Shown here piece by piece: positions 8,305-18,754 of a stretch of 64,000 nucleotides of DNA (position 1 is the first letter of the stretch; every line of letters starts with the position of its first letter). The notes beneath the pieces were generated by a model. The model was given only the letters and a program-made list of their open reading frames with translations, was not told where the DNA came from and searched no databases. This DNA comes from Agromyces luteolus. Its GTDB lineage: Bacteria; Actinomycetota; Actinomycetes; Actinomycetales; Microbacteriaceae. The translations under genes and the position numbers were made by a program. The stretch lies in assembly GCF_009729855.1 (NCBI RefSeq), contig NZ_WODA01000016.1:62001-126000 (forward strand), read 5' to 3'.

Positions 8305-9612
8305 TCAGGTACGCCTGGCGGCGACGGCGAGACGGATGCCGCGCACCGCCGCGCCCACGGCGAAGACCGCGGCGCCGGCCACGATCGACGCGACCGGGAG
8401 CGTGACGACGAGCACGACGCATCCGATCGCCCCGAACCAGGAGAGCCATCGCGGCACGAGCCGTTCGCTCGCCGGCTGCGTGATCGCCGACGCGTTGGCG
8501 ACCAGGTAGTAGAGCAGCACGCCGAACGACGAGAAGCCGATCGCGCCGCGCAGGTCGGCAGCGAGCAGCAGCACGATCACGGCGACGCCCGTCGCGATCT
8601 CGGCCACGTGCGGCACGCCGAAGCGCGGATGCACCGCCGTCAGCGGGCGGGGCAGCTCGCCGTCGCGCGCCATCGCGAGGCTCGTGCGCCCGACGCCCGC
8701 GACGAGCGCGAGCAGCGAGCCGAGTGCGGCCACCCCGGCCGCGATGCGGACGACGGGCTCGGCCCAGAGCCATCCGGCGACCGCGACGACGTCGACGAGC
8801 GGGGCGACGGATGCCGCGAGCGCGTCGGTTCCGAGCGCTCCCACCGCCGCCGTGCCGACGAGCGCGTACACGACCACGACGATCGCGAAGGCCGCGCCGA
8901 TCGCGCGCGGGATGGTGCGACGCGGCTCACGCACCTCCTCGCCGAGCGTCGCGATGCGCGCGTAGCCGGCGAAGGCGAAGAAGATCAGGGCGGCGGCCTG
9001 CAGCACGCCGTAGACGCCGAGCGCGCCGGGCGCGGCATCCGCCGACCGCAGGGCCGCCTCGGGCCCGGCGGCACCGGCGTCCCAGCCGACGCCCGCGATC
9101 GCGGCGAACCCGGCCGCGACCACCACGACGAGCACCGCGAGCACGGCCGACACGATGACCGAGGCGACCCGCGCCGTGCGCGTGACGCCGAGCACGTTGA
9201 CGCCCACGAGCACCACGACCGCGGCGATCGCGACCGGCTTCGACCACGCGGGCGGCACGAGGTACGCGGCCGCGGTGAGCGCCATCGCGGCGCAGCTCGC
9301 CGTCTTGCCGATCACGAAGCCCCACCCGGCGAGGAAGCCCGGCCACGCGCCGAGCCGCTCGCGGCCGTAGCGGTACGCGCCGCCCGACTCCGGGTAGCGG
9401 ACGGCGAGCTGCGCGGTCGAGCCGGCGTTCGCGAACGCGACGAGCGCGGCGATCGCGAGCCCGGCGAGGAGCCACCCGCCCGCGGCCTGCGCGGCCGGCG
9501 CCCACACCGCGAACACGCCCGCGCCGATCATCGCCGCGAGCCCGATGGCGACCGCGCCGCGGAGCCCGAGACGGCGGGCGAGGCGATCGTGCGGCGGCGG
9601 GGAGGCGGTCAC
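8305..9612 (-). CDS. APC-superfamily amino acid permease
   Basis: A 435-residue protein with about 12 hydrophobic segments. The N-terminal GAVAIGLAAMIGAGVFAVW carries the unwound first helix (GAGVF) typical of amino acid-polyamine-organocation transporters. This is followed by YPESGGAYRYGRERLG and FAFAGYARIATLGEEV, the latter close to the family's FAFxGFE motif. It should import or exchange amino acids at the cytoplasmic membrane; specificity cannot be read. The start is GTG at 9612. It is not in an obvious operon: 136 nt separate it from the next minus-strand gene, and ybaK-like is divergent 96 nt away. Confidence 0.85.
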   Translation of the reverse strand: MTASPPPHDRLARRLGLRGAVAIGLAAMIGAGVFAVWAPAAQAAGGWLLAGLAIAALVAFANAGSTAQLAVRYPESGGAYRYGRERLGAWPGFLAGWGFVIGKTASCAAMALTAAAYLVPPAWSKPVAIAAVVVLVGVNVLGVTRTARVASVIVSAVLAVLVVVVAAGFAAIAGVGWDAGAAGPEAALRSADAAPGALGVYGVLQAAALIFFAFAGYARIATLGEEVREPRRTIPRAIGAAFAIVVVVYALVGTAAVGALGTDALAASVAPLVDVVAVAGWLWAEPVVRIAAGVAALGSLLALVAGVGRTSLAMARDGELPRPLTAVHPRFGVPHVAEIATGVAVIVLLLAADLRGAIGFSSFGVLLYYLVANASAITQPASERLVPRWLSWFGAIGCVVLVVTLPVASIVAGAAVFAVGAAVRGIRLAVAARRT

Positions 9613-9708
9613 GCTCGAACCCTACGACAGCGCGGTGAACGGCCGGCTGCGCCGCGGGTCCGGTGACGGGCGACGGATGCCGCGCCATCCGCTCGTAGGA
9701 TCGGAGCC

Positions 9709-10203
9709 ATGACCGACGAGCAGACCGCCGCCCCCTCGCACGCCGCCGTCGATCGCGTCGCCGCCGCACTCGCCGCCGTCGGCGTCGACGCGCGCATCGT
9801 GTGGTTCGACGACGCCGTGACGACCGCGAAGCTCGCGGCCGACGCGCTCGGCGTGGAGGTCGGCCAGATCGCGAACTCGCTCGTGTTCACGCTCGACGAC
9901 GAGCCGATCCTCGTGCTCACGTCGGGCGCGCACCGGGTCGACACCGACTGGCTCGGCTCCGAGCTCGGCGGCACGATCGGCCGCGCGTCGAAGGAGGTCG
10001 TGAAGGCCGCGACCGGCCAGGTGATCGGCGGCGTCGCGCCCGTCGGGCATCCCGCGCCGGTACGCACGTTCGTCGACGTCGACCTCGCCGGCTACGACGA
10101 GGTGTGGGCGGCCGCCGGGCACGCGAAGACCGTGTTCCCGACCACGTTCGACGAGCTCGTGCGCATCACGGGCGGTACGCCGACGGCGGTCGAGCCGAGC
10201 TGA
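9709..10203 (+). CDS. YbaK/ProX-type aminoacyl-tRNA deacylase-like protein
   Basis: A 164-residue protein that aligns along its length with the YbaK/EbsC family of trans-editing domains, which hydrolyse mischarged tRNAs such as Cys-tRNA-Pro. It shows VLTSGAHRVD, GQVIGGVAPVGHP and the terminal VFPTTFDELVRITGG. The position of the E. coli YbaK catalytic lysine (in VYKTL) reads asparagine here (IANSL), so it may be an editing paralogue with altered chemistry or a tRNA-binding protein. ATG at 9709 follows TAGGAT (9696-9701) by 7 nt, suggesting leaderless expression. Confidence 0.8.
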   Translation: MTDEQTAAPSHAAVDRVAAALAAVGVDARIVWFDDAVTTAKLAADALGVEVGQIANSLVFTLDDEPILVLTSGAHRVDTDWLGSELGGTIGRASKEVVKAATGQVIGGVAPVGHPAPVRTFVDVDLAGYDEVWAAAGHAKTVFPTTFDELVRITGGTPTAVEPS

Positions 10204-10213
10204 CCGGGCCGCC

Positions 10214-11370
<1,157 letters not shown>

Positions 11371-11374
<4 letters not shown>

Positions 11375-12534
11375 AGCTCGACTCCTTCGATCGCGGTGCG
11401 CAGTGCGGCGGCCTGCGCCTCGGGCGGAACGTCGCCGATCCACGCGCCCATGGCGGCCTCGGACCCGGCGAGGTACTTGAGCCGGTCGGCGGCGCGGCGC
11501 GGGCTCGTCAGCTGCATCGTGAGCCGCACGTCGTCGCGGTGCTCGTGCACCGGCGCCTGGTGCCACGCCGCGATGTAGGGCGTGGGCGTGTCGTAGAGCC
11601 GGTCGACCCCGCGCAGGAGCCGCAGGTAGACGCGCGAGAGCTCGTCGCGCTCCTCGGCCGTCGTCTCGGCGAGGTCGGGCACGTGCCGGTTCGGCACGAG
11701 GTGGACCTCGACCGGCCACCGGGCGGCGAAGGGCACGTACGCGGTCCAGTGCTCGGCGGCGAGGAGCACGCGCTCGCCCGAACGTTCGCGCTCGAGCACG
11801 TCGGCCTGCAGCGTGGGCCCGTACGCGTCGATCGCGGCGAGCAGCCGCTCGGTGCGCGGGGTCACGTAGGGGTAGGCGTAGATCTGGCCGTGCGGGTGGG
11901 GGAGCGTGACGCCGATCTCGCGGCCGCGGTTCTCGAACGGGAACACCTGCTGCACGCCCGGGAGCGCCGAGAGCGCGGCGGTGCGATGCGCCCAGGCCTC
12001 GATGACCGTGCGGGCGCGCGAGACGGACTGCGTGCCGAAGGAGCCCTCGTGCTCGGGGCTGAAGCAGACGACCTCGCAGCGCCCGTGCGAGGGCAGGCGG
12101 CGGCCGATGCCGACGGCGCGCACGTCGGCGAGGACGGATGCCGCGGCATCCGTCGCCCCCTCGGCCGAGTCGGGCCAGTCGGCCAGGTCGGGGCCGAACG
12201 AGGGCGAGCGGTTCTCGAACACCGCGACGTCGTACGTGCTCGGGATCTCGGACGGGTTCGTCGCGGTCTGCGGCGCGAGCGGGTCGGCGTCGGCCGGGGG
12301 GAGGAACACGCGGTTCTGGCGTGCGGCGGCGATCGAGACCCATTCGCCCGTGAGCGGGTCCTGTCGCATCTCGGCGATCGCGGGTCGCGGGTCGAGCGTG
12401 CGCGCGTCGATCGCGCGCTCCGCGGGGAGCGTCGTGTCGGCGTCGTCGAAGTAGATGAGCTCGCGGCCGTCGGCGAGCGTCGAGCGGCGCACGGCGATGC
12501 GCGGGTCGAGGAGGCCGGGTTCGGTCTGTTGCAC
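11371..12534 (-). CDS. galT: Galactose-1-phosphate uridylyltransferase
   Basis: Exchanges galactose-1-phosphate for glucose-1-phosphate on UDP-glucose. The 387-residue protein has the histidine-triad-like signature LPHPHGQIYAYPY, whose second His forms the uridylyl intermediate, as well as NRSPSFGP, VPFAARWPVEVHLVP and the C-terminal AWHQAPVHEH. I chose GTG at 12534, giving MQQTEPGLLDP, which leaves the divergent promoter intact; the open frame extends farther upstream through unrelated sequence. First gene of the galT-galK operon, divergent from the DeoR regulator. Confidence 0.95.
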
Positions 12535-12616
12535 GCGGCCACGGTACGCGACTTTCGTTTGAGAAACAAGAGGGTTTCGTATTGCAAAGCAGGGACGCCC
12601 GGCGCACACTGGTCCC
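12535..12616. promoter_or_regulatory. Divergent galT/DeoR promoter-operator
   Basis: An 82-nt region strikingly AT-rich for this genome. TTTCGT occurs twice (12553-12558 and 12575-12580), 22 bp or two helical turns apart, with GTTTGAGAAAC between, a plausible DeoR-family operator. CACACT at 12605-12610 is a weak -10 box 6 nt before the regulator's ATG. Confidence 0.55.
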
Positions 12617-13432
12617 ATGCAGCCCGATGCCGCGCACCGCCGCAGGCTCACCGCCGACCTCGTCACCGAGCGCGGGTTCGTGCGCGTCGTCGAGCTCAGC
12701 GAGTCGTTCGGAGTGACGCCCGTGACCGCCCGCGCCGACCTCGACGCGCTCGAGCGGGCGGGCGCCGTCCGTCGCGTCCACGGCGGAGCCGTGCCCTCCG
12801 GCGCGGGCGCCGTCGACCCCCGCCCCGAGCGCGAGCCGAGCTTCGAGGAGGCCCTCGCGGCATCCGTCGTCCCCAAGCAGCTCATCGGGGAACGGACGGC
12901 ATCGCTCGTGCGGAGCGGGCAGAGCGTCATCCTCGACGTCGGCACCACGACGCTCCAGGTCGCCCGCGCCCTCCGCGCGCGCGACGACCTCGACGACGTC
13001 ACGGTCTTCACCAACGGCCTCTCGATCGCGCTCGAACTCGAGCCCGAGATCCCGCGGTTCACGGTCGTCGTGACGGGCGGCACCCTCCGGCCCCGACAGC
13101 ACTCGCTCGTGCACCCCCTCGCCGGCTCCGTGCTCGACGAGATCCACGTCGACCTCGCGGTCATCGGGTGCAACGGCGTCGACCCTCGGCTCGGCGTGAC
13201 GAACGCGAACCTGCCCGAGGCATCCGTCAAGTCCCTCATGCTCGCGCGCGCCGCGCGCGCCGTCGTCGTGGCCGACGCGTCGAAGCTCGGCGAGGTCCAC
13301 CTCGGCCGGATCGCTCCGGTCGACGCGTTCGACGCGCTCGTGACGGATGCCGCGGCCCCGGGCGTCCTCATCGGCGAGCTGCGCGACGCCGGACTCGACG
13401 TCCTCGTCGCCCACGCCGCCGACCGGCCCTAG
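12617..13432 (+). CDS. DeoR/GlpR-family transcriptional regulator of the galactose genes
   Basis: A 271-residue repressor-type protein. Residues about 1-60 are a DeoR winged helix-turn-helix (RRRLTADLVTERGFVRVVEL, then VTPVTARADLDALERAGAVRR and VHGGA). Residues about 75-270 are the DeoR sensor domain, with SVILDVGTTTLQVARAL, VFTNGLSIA and TNANLPEASVKSLML, which binds phosphorylated sugars in the family. It is divergent from galT-galK and is followed by a mutarotase gene 10 nt after its stop. The natural inference is that it controls galactose use and responds to a galactose phosphate. Confidence 0.9.
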   Translation: MQPDAAHRRRLTADLVTERGFVRVVELSESFGVTPVTARADLDALERAGAVRRVHGGAVPSGAGAVDPRPEREPSFEEALAASVVPKQLIGERTASLVRSGQSVILDVGTTTLQVARALRARDDLDDVTVFTNGLSIALELEPEIPRFTVVVTGGTLRPRQHSLVHPLAGSVLDEIHVDLAVIGCNGVDPRLGVTNANLPEASVKSLMLARAARAVVVADASKLGEVHLGRIAPVDAFDALVTDAAAPGVLIGELRDAGLDVLVAHAADRP

Positions 13433-13442
13433 GGTGGTGTGC

Positions 13443-14369
13443 ATGAATCTCCCCACGGGCGATCAGTTCGAGCTCGAGACGACCACCTCCACAGGCGACG
13501 TGCGCGCGACGATCACCGCGGTCGCCGCCGGACTGCGCACCCTCACCATCAACGGCATCGACCTCGTCCCGCCGTACGGCGAGGACCAGACGCCGCCCTC
13601 GGGCTCCGGCATCGTGCTCGTCCCGTGGCCGAACCGCATCCGCGACGGCGTGTGGCGCCACGGCGACCGGACCTACCAGCTCGCGATCACCGAGCCCGCG
13701 CGGCGGAACGCGATCCACGGCCTGCTGCGGTACGCCGAGTACGTCCCGGTCGAGCAGGACCGCGACTCCGTGACCCTCGCGGCGACCATCTTCCCGCAGC
13801 TCGGCTACCCGTTCCTCGTCCGCACCGCCGTGCGGTACGAGCTCGTCTCCGACGGGCTCAAGGTCACGCACTTCCTCGAGAACGTCGGCGGCGAGCCCGC
13901 CCCCGTCGCGGTCGGCACCCACCCGTTCGTGAAGATCGGCGGCGTGCCCACGGAGGACCTGGTGCTCCGGCTCGACGCCGCGAGCCACCTCGAGGTCGAC
14001 GACCGCCTGCTCCCCACGGTCGAGGTCCCCGTCGACGGCACCGAATGGGACTTCCGCGAGGGGCGCCGCGTCGGCGACGTCGACCTCGACGACGCGTTCG
14101 GCGAGGTCGCCTCGGTCGACGGCACCGTCGAGCACACGCTCGTCGCGCCCGACGGCCGATCCGTGTCGGTCTGGGCCGACGACGAGTTCGCCTACGTGCA
14201 GGTGTTCACGACCGAGAGCTACCCCGGCGAGAGCCGGGCCATCGCGGTGGAACCGATGACCGCGCCCGCCGAGGCGTTCAACTCGGGCAAGGGCCTGCGC
14301 TGGCTCGACCCGGGCGAGCAGTGGGAGCTCAGCTGGGGCATCCGCTTCGCCGGCTTCACCGCCGAGTGA
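13443..14369 (+). CDS. Aldose 1-epimerase (mutarotase) family protein
   Basis: A 308-residue galactose-mutarotase-fold enzyme expected to interconvert alpha and beta anomers so that galactose can enter GalK. Recognisable segments are VPWPNRIRDGVW, NAIHGLLRYAEY with the family's substrate-binding His, VGTHPFVKIGG with a second active-site His, and NSGKGLRWLDPGEQWE. ATG at 13443 is preceded by TAGGGT (13430-13435), which includes the stop codon of the regulator gene, so it may have its own leaderless promoter as well as readthrough. Confidence 0.85.
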   Translation: MNLPTGDQFELETTTSTGDVRATITAVAAGLRTLTINGIDLVPPYGEDQTPPSGSGIVLVPWPNRIRDGVWRHGDRTYQLAITEPARRNAIHGLLRYAEYVPVEQDRDSVTLAATIFPQLGYPFLVRTAVRYELVSDGLKVTHFLENVGGEPAPVAVGTHPFVKIGGVPTEDLVLRLDAASHLEVDDRLLPTVEVPVDGTEWDFREGRRVGDVDLDDAFGEVASVDGTVEHTLVAPDGRSVSVWADDEFAYVQVFTTESYPGESRAIAVEPMTAPAEAFNSGKGLRWLDPGEQWELSWGIRFAGFTAE

Positions 14370-14417
14370 GCCCGGACCCGGCCGCCTGCCGGCTCGCGGC
14401 CACGAGCCGCGCCGTCG

Positions 14418-15596
14418 TCAGAACGCGCAGCTGCCGGAGTCGACGCGGTCGCTGAGCGACGGCGCCTCGTCGGCGAGCGGCTCGAGCGTGGCGACCGGGA
14501 CGGCGAAGCCCACGTTGTCGACGGTCTGCGACTTCGCGAACACCACGCCGCCGACCTCGCCGTCGCCCGTCAGCACCGGGCCGCCCGAGTTGCCGTGGTC
14601 GACCGCGGCCGCGAGCGTCACCACGTCGCGCGAGGTCGTGTCGCCGTCGATCGAGATCGTGATCGGCCCGTTGGCCATGACGCGGGCGGCCCGCAGTTCC
14701 AGCGGACCGCCGAACGGGTAGCCGGCGACGGCCACGTCGGTGTCGGCGCCGGGAGCGTCGGCGAGCTCGAGCGGGGCGACGTCCAGCCCGTCGACGGCGA
14801 TCACGGCGAGGTCCGCGCCCGGGTCGAACGAGACCACACGCCCCGCGACGGGACCGCGGCCCGGCGCCTCGACGATCGGCTCCGTGACGCCCGCCACGAC
14901 ATGCGCGTTCGTGACCACGCGGCCGGGGGCGACCACGAAGCCCGAGCCCGTGAGGTTGCCGCCGCACTCGAAGGCGAGCCCGGTGACCCTGACGACGGAT
15001 GCCGCGGCCGCGCGAAGCTCGGCGTCGTCGACGCCGCCCGACGGCAGCTCCGGCGCGACCGTGGGCCCGTCGAGGACGCCCGTGAGCCACGGGATCGCCT
15101 CGCCGAACGCGGCCGTGCGGAGCTCGGCCATGAGGGTCCGCGCCGGCTGCGGCGTGACCTGGTCGATGCCGCGCACGACCCACGATCCCGCGACCGCCGG
15201 CGAGACGACGGGCACGCCCATCGAGCCGACGCCGGACGCGACGAGCGCGACCACGAACGCCGTGACCATGGTGTTCACGATGGCGCCGAGCACGCGGTCG
15301 ATCGGCCCGAGCTTCACGGACTCGGCGCCCCGGCCGAGCGCGCGTCCGATCGCGCCGCCGATGGACGCGCCGGCGACGAGGAGCAGCACGGCGACCGCGA
15401 TCGCGATCGGCGCCCGCCACTCGGGGGCCGCGACGAACGACACGACCCACGGCATCGCGATGTACGCGGCGATGCCGCCGCCGATGAGGCCGAGCAGCCC
15501 GCCGAGGGTCCGGAGCAGGCCGGCGCGCCATCCGTGCACGAGCGCGCCGATGAGGACGAGCACGAGCAGGATGTCGAGGACGAGGCTCCAGGCCAT
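14418..15596 (-). CDS. marP: MarP-like membrane serine protease
   Basis: A 392-residue protein with four N-terminal membrane helices (CvpA/colicin V-production-like, residues about 1-125) followed by a periplasmic trypsin-like domain. The triad is visible as His in VVTNAHVVAG, Asp in DPGADLAVI and Ser in DHGNSGGPV. Two cysteines (FECGG and the C-terminal SGSCAF) match those that form a redox-sensitive disulfide in the M. tuberculosis acid-resistance protease MarP. It probably processes cell-wall enzymes in response to acid or oxidative stress. ATG at 15596. The 3' end faces the mutarotase gene. Confidence 0.87.
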   Translation of the reverse strand: MAWSLVLDILLVLVLIGALVHGWRAGLLRTLGGLLGLIGGGIAAYIAMPWVVSFVAAPEWRAPIAIAVAVLLLVAGASIGGAIGRALGRGAESVKLGPIDRVLGAIVNTMVTAFVVALVASGVGSMGVPVVSPAVAGSWVVRGIDQVTPQPARTLMAELRTAAFGEAIPWLTGVLDGPTVAPELPSGGVDDAELRAAAASVVRVTGLAFECGGNLTGSGFVVAPGRVVTNAHVVAGVTEPIVEAPGRGPVAGRVVSFDPGADLAVIAVDGLDVAPLELADAPGADTDVAVAGYPFGGPLELRAARVMANGPITISIDGDTTSRDVVTLAAAVDHGNSGGPVLTGDGEVGGVVFAKSQTVDNVGFAVPVATLEPLADEAPSLSDRVDSGSCAF

Positions 15597-15715
15597 GGGG
15601 GTTCGCTCCGATCTGCCGACGACCAGCCTGTCGCATCCGCCTCGGAGCCCGCTGAGGGCGTGCGACGCGCGCGGGCGTCGACGCGCGCCCCGGGCTTCGA
15701 CGCCGTGACCCCGAA

Positions 15716-15755
15716 CGCCGACGGCCCCTCCAGCGTCCTGGAGGGGCCGTCGGCG
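15716..15755 (-). terminator. Strong hairpin downstream of the fasciclin gene
   Basis: CGCCGACGGCCCCTCCAG (15716-15733) and its exact complement (15738-15755) form an 18-bp stem closed by a 4-nt loop, 25 nt past the stop of the minus-strand fasciclin gene. No T-tract. It sits upstream of marP and isolates it from that gene. Confidence 0.8.
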
Positions 15756-15780
15756 ACGGGAGCGGTGCCCGCGAGTCCGC

Positions 15781-16446
15781 CTACTGCGGCATGAGCACCG
15801 AGTCGATGAGGTACACCGTCGCGTTCGCCGTCATGACGCCGCCGCAGATCACGTTCGCGTCGTTCACCATGAGCTCGTCGCCCGAGCCGGTCACCTCGAC
15901 CGTGCCGCCCTGCACCGTGGCCTGGGTGCCGACCACCTCGTCCGGCGCGAGCTGCCCCGGGACCACGTGGTAGGTGAGGATCGAGGTCAGCAGTTCGCTG
16001 TCGCCCTGGAGGGTCTCGATCGTGGCCGCGTCGATCTGGGCGAAGGCGTCGTCGACGGGCGCGAAGACGGTGAACTCGTCGCCGTTCAGCGTGTCGACGA
16101 GGTCGACGTCGGGGTTGATGCCGCCCGAGACGGCCGCGACGAGCGTCGTCAGCAGCGGGTTGTTCGAGGCCGCGACGGCGACGGGGTCCATCGCCATGCC
16201 CTCGACGGAGCCGGCGCCGTCGGGCACCTGCTCGGCGTAGTCGGCGCATCCCGGCCCGACGAGGTTCGCCGCGGGGTCGGCCATCGTCTCCTCGGTCTCC
16301 ATGGGCTCCTCGCTCATCGAGGTCTCGTCGTCGGTCGCGGGCTCGTCGGTCGTGCCGGCGCTGCAGCCGGCGAGGCCGAGCGCGGCGACGGCCACGATCG
16401 AGAACGCCGCCAGTGCGGTGCGGTGCGTGCTTCGCGTGGATCGCAT
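15781..16446 (-). CDS. Secreted fasciclin-domain lipoprotein
   Basis: The 221-residue product has a lipoprotein signal ([10 protein letters not shown] with the lipobox cysteine near residue 27), an acidic Thr/Glu/Met linker, then one FAS1 domain from about residue 85 with [24 protein letters not shown] and a terminal [14 protein letters not shown]1 domains mediate cell-surface adhesion; actinobacterial MPB70-like forms are often under SigK/RskA control, and a SigK-like pair lies 4 kb away. ATG at 16446 is preceded by an excellent AAGGAGGAGAC. Confidence 0.9.
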   Translation of the reverse strand: MRSTRSTHRTALAAFSIVAVAALGLAGCSAGTTDEPATDDETSMSEEPMETEETMADPAANLVGPGCADYAEQVPDGAGSVEGMAMDPVAVAASNNPLLTTLVAAVSGGINPDVDLVDTLNGDEFTVFAPVDDAFAQIDAATIETLQGDSELLTSILTYHVVPGQLAPDEVVGTQATVQGGTVEVTGSGDELMVNDANVICGGVMTANATVYLIDSVLMPQ

Positions 16447-16618
16447 CGGTCTCCTCCTTGGTTGGTCCGGCCCGCGTTCCGGGGCCGTCGGATGGGGTTC
16501 GTGGCCGTGTGCGCGACGGTTTGGTCGGGTTCCGTCCGGGTGTGTCGGCGGTGGCGGATGCCGCGGGGCCGACCGCCCGATCAGGTTCCGTTCACCGGCG
16601 TCCCCTAGCCTCGTCACC

Positions 16619-17305
16619 ATGACGACGACCCTCCTCGCCGCCGCCGAACCCGAACTCACCGGCCTCGCCGCCTGGGCCGTCGACCTCATGGAGACCCTCG
16701 GCGCCCCCGGTGCCGGGCTCGCGATCGCGCTCGAGAACCTGTTCCCGCCGCTGCCGAGCGAGGTCATCCTGCCGCTCGCGGGGTTCACCGCCAGCCAGGG
16801 CTCGTTCACGCTCGCCGAGGTCCTGTTCTGGACGACGCTCGGCTCCGTCGTCGGCGCCCTCGCGCTCTATTCGGTCGGCGCGCTGCTCGGCCGCGAGCGG
16901 ACGCGGGCGATCATCAAGGCCGTGCCGCTCGTCGACGTCGCCGACGTCGACCGCACCGAGTCGTGGTTCGTGAAGCACGGGAAGAAGGCCGTGTTCCTCG
17001 GCCGGATGATCCCGCTCTTCCGTAGCCTCATCTCGGTGCCGGCGGGCGTCACGCGCATGAACCTCGCGCTGTTCCTCGCGCTCACCACGGCCGGGAGCGT
17101 CATCTGGAACACCGTCTTCGTGCTCGCCGGCTACGTGCTCGGCGAGAACTGGGCCGTCGTCGAGCCCTGGGCCGACGGGTTCCAGGCCGTCGTCATCGTC
17201 GCCGTGGTGCTCGCGGTCGGCGCCTTCGTCGCCAAGCGGGTCGTCCGCAACCGCGAGCACCGGCGTCGCGTCGCGGCCGGGCAGGAGACCCGCGGCGGGA
17301 TCTGA
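16619..17305 (+). CDS. DedA-family membrane protein
   Basis: A 228-residue integral membrane protein of the DedA/VTT family, implicated in undecaprenyl-phosphate or phospholipid scrambling and membrane homeostasis. It has [18 protein letters not shown], the family's proton-binding acidic patch (E in [11 protein letters not shown]), and [22 protein letters not shown] with the conserved G-R-x-I-P-x-x-R-S. It ends in a basic cytoplasmic tail. TAGCCT (16606-16611) lies 7 nt ahead of the ATG, suggesting a leaderless transcript divergent from the fasciclin gene. Confidence 0.9.
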   Translation: MTTTLLAAAEPELTGLAAWAVDLMETLGAPGAGLAIALENLFPPLPSEVILPLAGFTASQGSFTLAEVLFWTTLGSVVGALALYSVGALLGRERTRAIIKAVPLVDVADVDRTESWFVKHGKKAVFLGRMIPLFRSLISVPAGVTRMNLALFLALTTAGSVIWNTVFVLAGYVLGENWAVVEPWADGFQAVVIVAVVLAVGAFVAKRVVRNREHRRRVAAGQETRGGI

Positions 17306-17351
17306 GCCGAAGCCCGTGCAACATCGGCCATCGGGGCACTAGTTTGGTGCC

Positions 17352-17426
17352 GTGGCCGCGGGAGCCCGGGGGGACCGTGTTCGCATCGCTTCGATCCGAC
17401 GGCGATGCGTCGGAGCGGCGCCGTGA
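17352..17426 (+). CDS. Candidate 24-residue leaderless upstream ORF
   Basis: GTG at 17352 lies 6 nt after a TAGTTT -10 box (17340-17345). The frame gives a short Arg-rich peptide (MAAGARGDRVRIASIRRRC and five more residues) and ends in TGA at 17424-17426, overlapping the GTG at 17423 where the next gene should start. The arrangement resembles translational coupling, identical in form to the junction between the two cyclase genes. No homologue is claimed; it may act only as a leader. Confidence 0.4.
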   Translation: MAAGARGDRVRIASIRRRCVGAAP

Positions 17427-18754
17427 TCCCGGACACCGCCTTCGCCCGGAGCGGAGACGTCGACATCGCGTACAAGGTCGTCGGTGAGGGAGCTCGCGAC
17501 CTGCTGGTCGCCTTCCCGCTCGTCTCGAACGTCGATGCCTTCTTCGAGCTCGCCGAGAACCGGGAGTTCGTCCGACGACTCGCCGCGCTCGGCCGCGTGA
17601 TCCTGTTCGACAAGCGGGGTGCCGGCATGTCCGATCGCGGGACCGGTCCGGTGAGCGTCGAGCAGCACTCGGACGACCTCGTCGCGGTGCTCGATGCCGC
17701 GGGAAGTGCGCGCGCCGTCCTGCTCGGCTGGTTCGACGGCGGCGCCATCTGCCTGGTGGCCGCGGCGCGCCATCCGGATCGCGTCGAATCCGTGGTCGCG
17801 GCAGAGGTCCTCGCCAGCGGCCGACGCCGCCCCGGCTTCCCGTGGGGCTTCGCGTCGCCGTTCGGCGAGACGGCCATGCGGGAGCTCGTGACCCTGGGCT
17901 GGGGCCAGGCGGCGATGGCTCGCACGATGGCTCCCGACTGGGCGGGCGATGCCAGGCTGCTCGACTGGCTGATCCGCTACGAGCGGCTCTCCGCTCCGCC
18001 GAGCGGTGCGGTGCGGGTGCTCGAGGACGCGCTGGCGCTCGACATCAGGGGCTACCTCGCGCACGTCGCGGCGCCGGTGCTGGTGATCCACGACGAGGGC
18101 TACCCGGGCGTGCCGCTGGAGCCGTTCCGCTGGCTGGCCGACACCCTGCCCGAGGGACGATTGCAGGTCGTCCGGCACGCCGACGGTGCTCCGTTCATCC
18201 TCCCGTCGGACGACCTGGTCGACGAGATCGAGGACTTCCTCGTCGGCACCCGCAGCGGCGCTCGTCGCGAGCTCGCGAGCATCGTATTCACGGACATCGT
18301 CGGCTCGACCGAGGAGCTCGCCGGATCCGGCGACCTGCGCTGGGGCAACCTGCTCTCCGCGCATCGCGAATCGATCCGGCGGTCGCTCTCGACGTTCGGC
18401 GGCCGCGAGGTGAACACCGCGGGCGACGGGTTCGTCGCCGCGTTCGCGCTTCCGTCGTCGGCGATCCGATTCGCGCAGGACGCGATCGGTGCCGCCGACG
18501 GGATGGGCCTCGGCCTCCGTGCCGGCGTCCACTGCGGCGAGGTGCTCGTCCGCGACGACGACACGGTCGGCATCGCCGTCCATGTCGCCGCGCGCGTCTC
18601 CGCGCTCGCCGGGACGGGCGAGGTGCTCGTCACCGACACCGTCCGCGTCCTCGTCGAGGGCTCGGGCCTCACCTTCCGACCGGCCGGCGAGCACTCACTG
18701 AAGGGCGTGCCCGGCGTCTGGTCGCTGTTCCGAGTGGAGGCACCCGCATCGTGA
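17423..18754 (+). CDS. Alpha/beta-hydrolase-like domain fused to class III nucleotide cyclase (copy 1)
   Basis: I place the start at GTG 17423 (MIPDTAFARSGDVDIAYK) because the downstream paralogue begins MIPATRYAARNGVDLAYK; an ATG at 17405 is the alternative. Residues about 10-265 are an alpha/beta-hydrolase fold, but the nucleophile elbow reads GWFDGG, so the expected Ser of GxSxG is Phe. Residues about 285-443 are a class III cyclase: FTDIVGST and NTAGDGF supply the metal aspartates. The usual substrate-selecting Lys is Asn and the transition-state Asn of VNxAxR is His (AVHVAAR), both known variants in actinobacterial relatives. It probably makes cAMP or another cyclic nucleotide in response to a ligand bound by the dead hydrolase domain. 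Confidence 0.85.
   Translation: MIPDTAFARSGDVDIAYKVVGEGARDLLVAFPLVSNVDAFFELAENREFVRRLAALGRVILFDKRGAGMSDRGTGPVSVEQHSDDLVAVLDAAGSARAVLLGWFDGGAICLVAAARHPDRVESVVAAEVLASGRRRPGFPWGFASPFGETAMRELVTLGWGQAAMARTMAPDWAGDARLLDWLIRYERLSAPPSGAVRVLEDALALDIRGYLAHVAAPVLVIHDEGYPGVPLEPFRWLADTLPEGRLQVVRHADGAPFILPSDDLVDEIEDFLVGTRSGARRELASIVFTDIVGSTEELAGSGDLRWGNLLSAHRESIRRSLSTFGGREVNTAGDGFVAAFALPSSAIRFAQDAIGAADGMGLGLRAGVHCGEVLVRDDDTVGIAVHVAARVSALAGTGEVLVTDTVRVLVEGSGLTFRPAGEHSLKGVPGVWSLFRVEAPAS

Noticed and set aside
16588..16596. PHO box upstream of dedA
   Set aside because: Only one GTTCACC half-site without an 11-nt partner.
17405..17422. ATG 17405 as start of cyclase copy 1
   Set aside because: The paralogue starts at GTG-ATC-CCG, and the same context occurs at 17423 with a coupled upstream stop. 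Kept only as an alternative.
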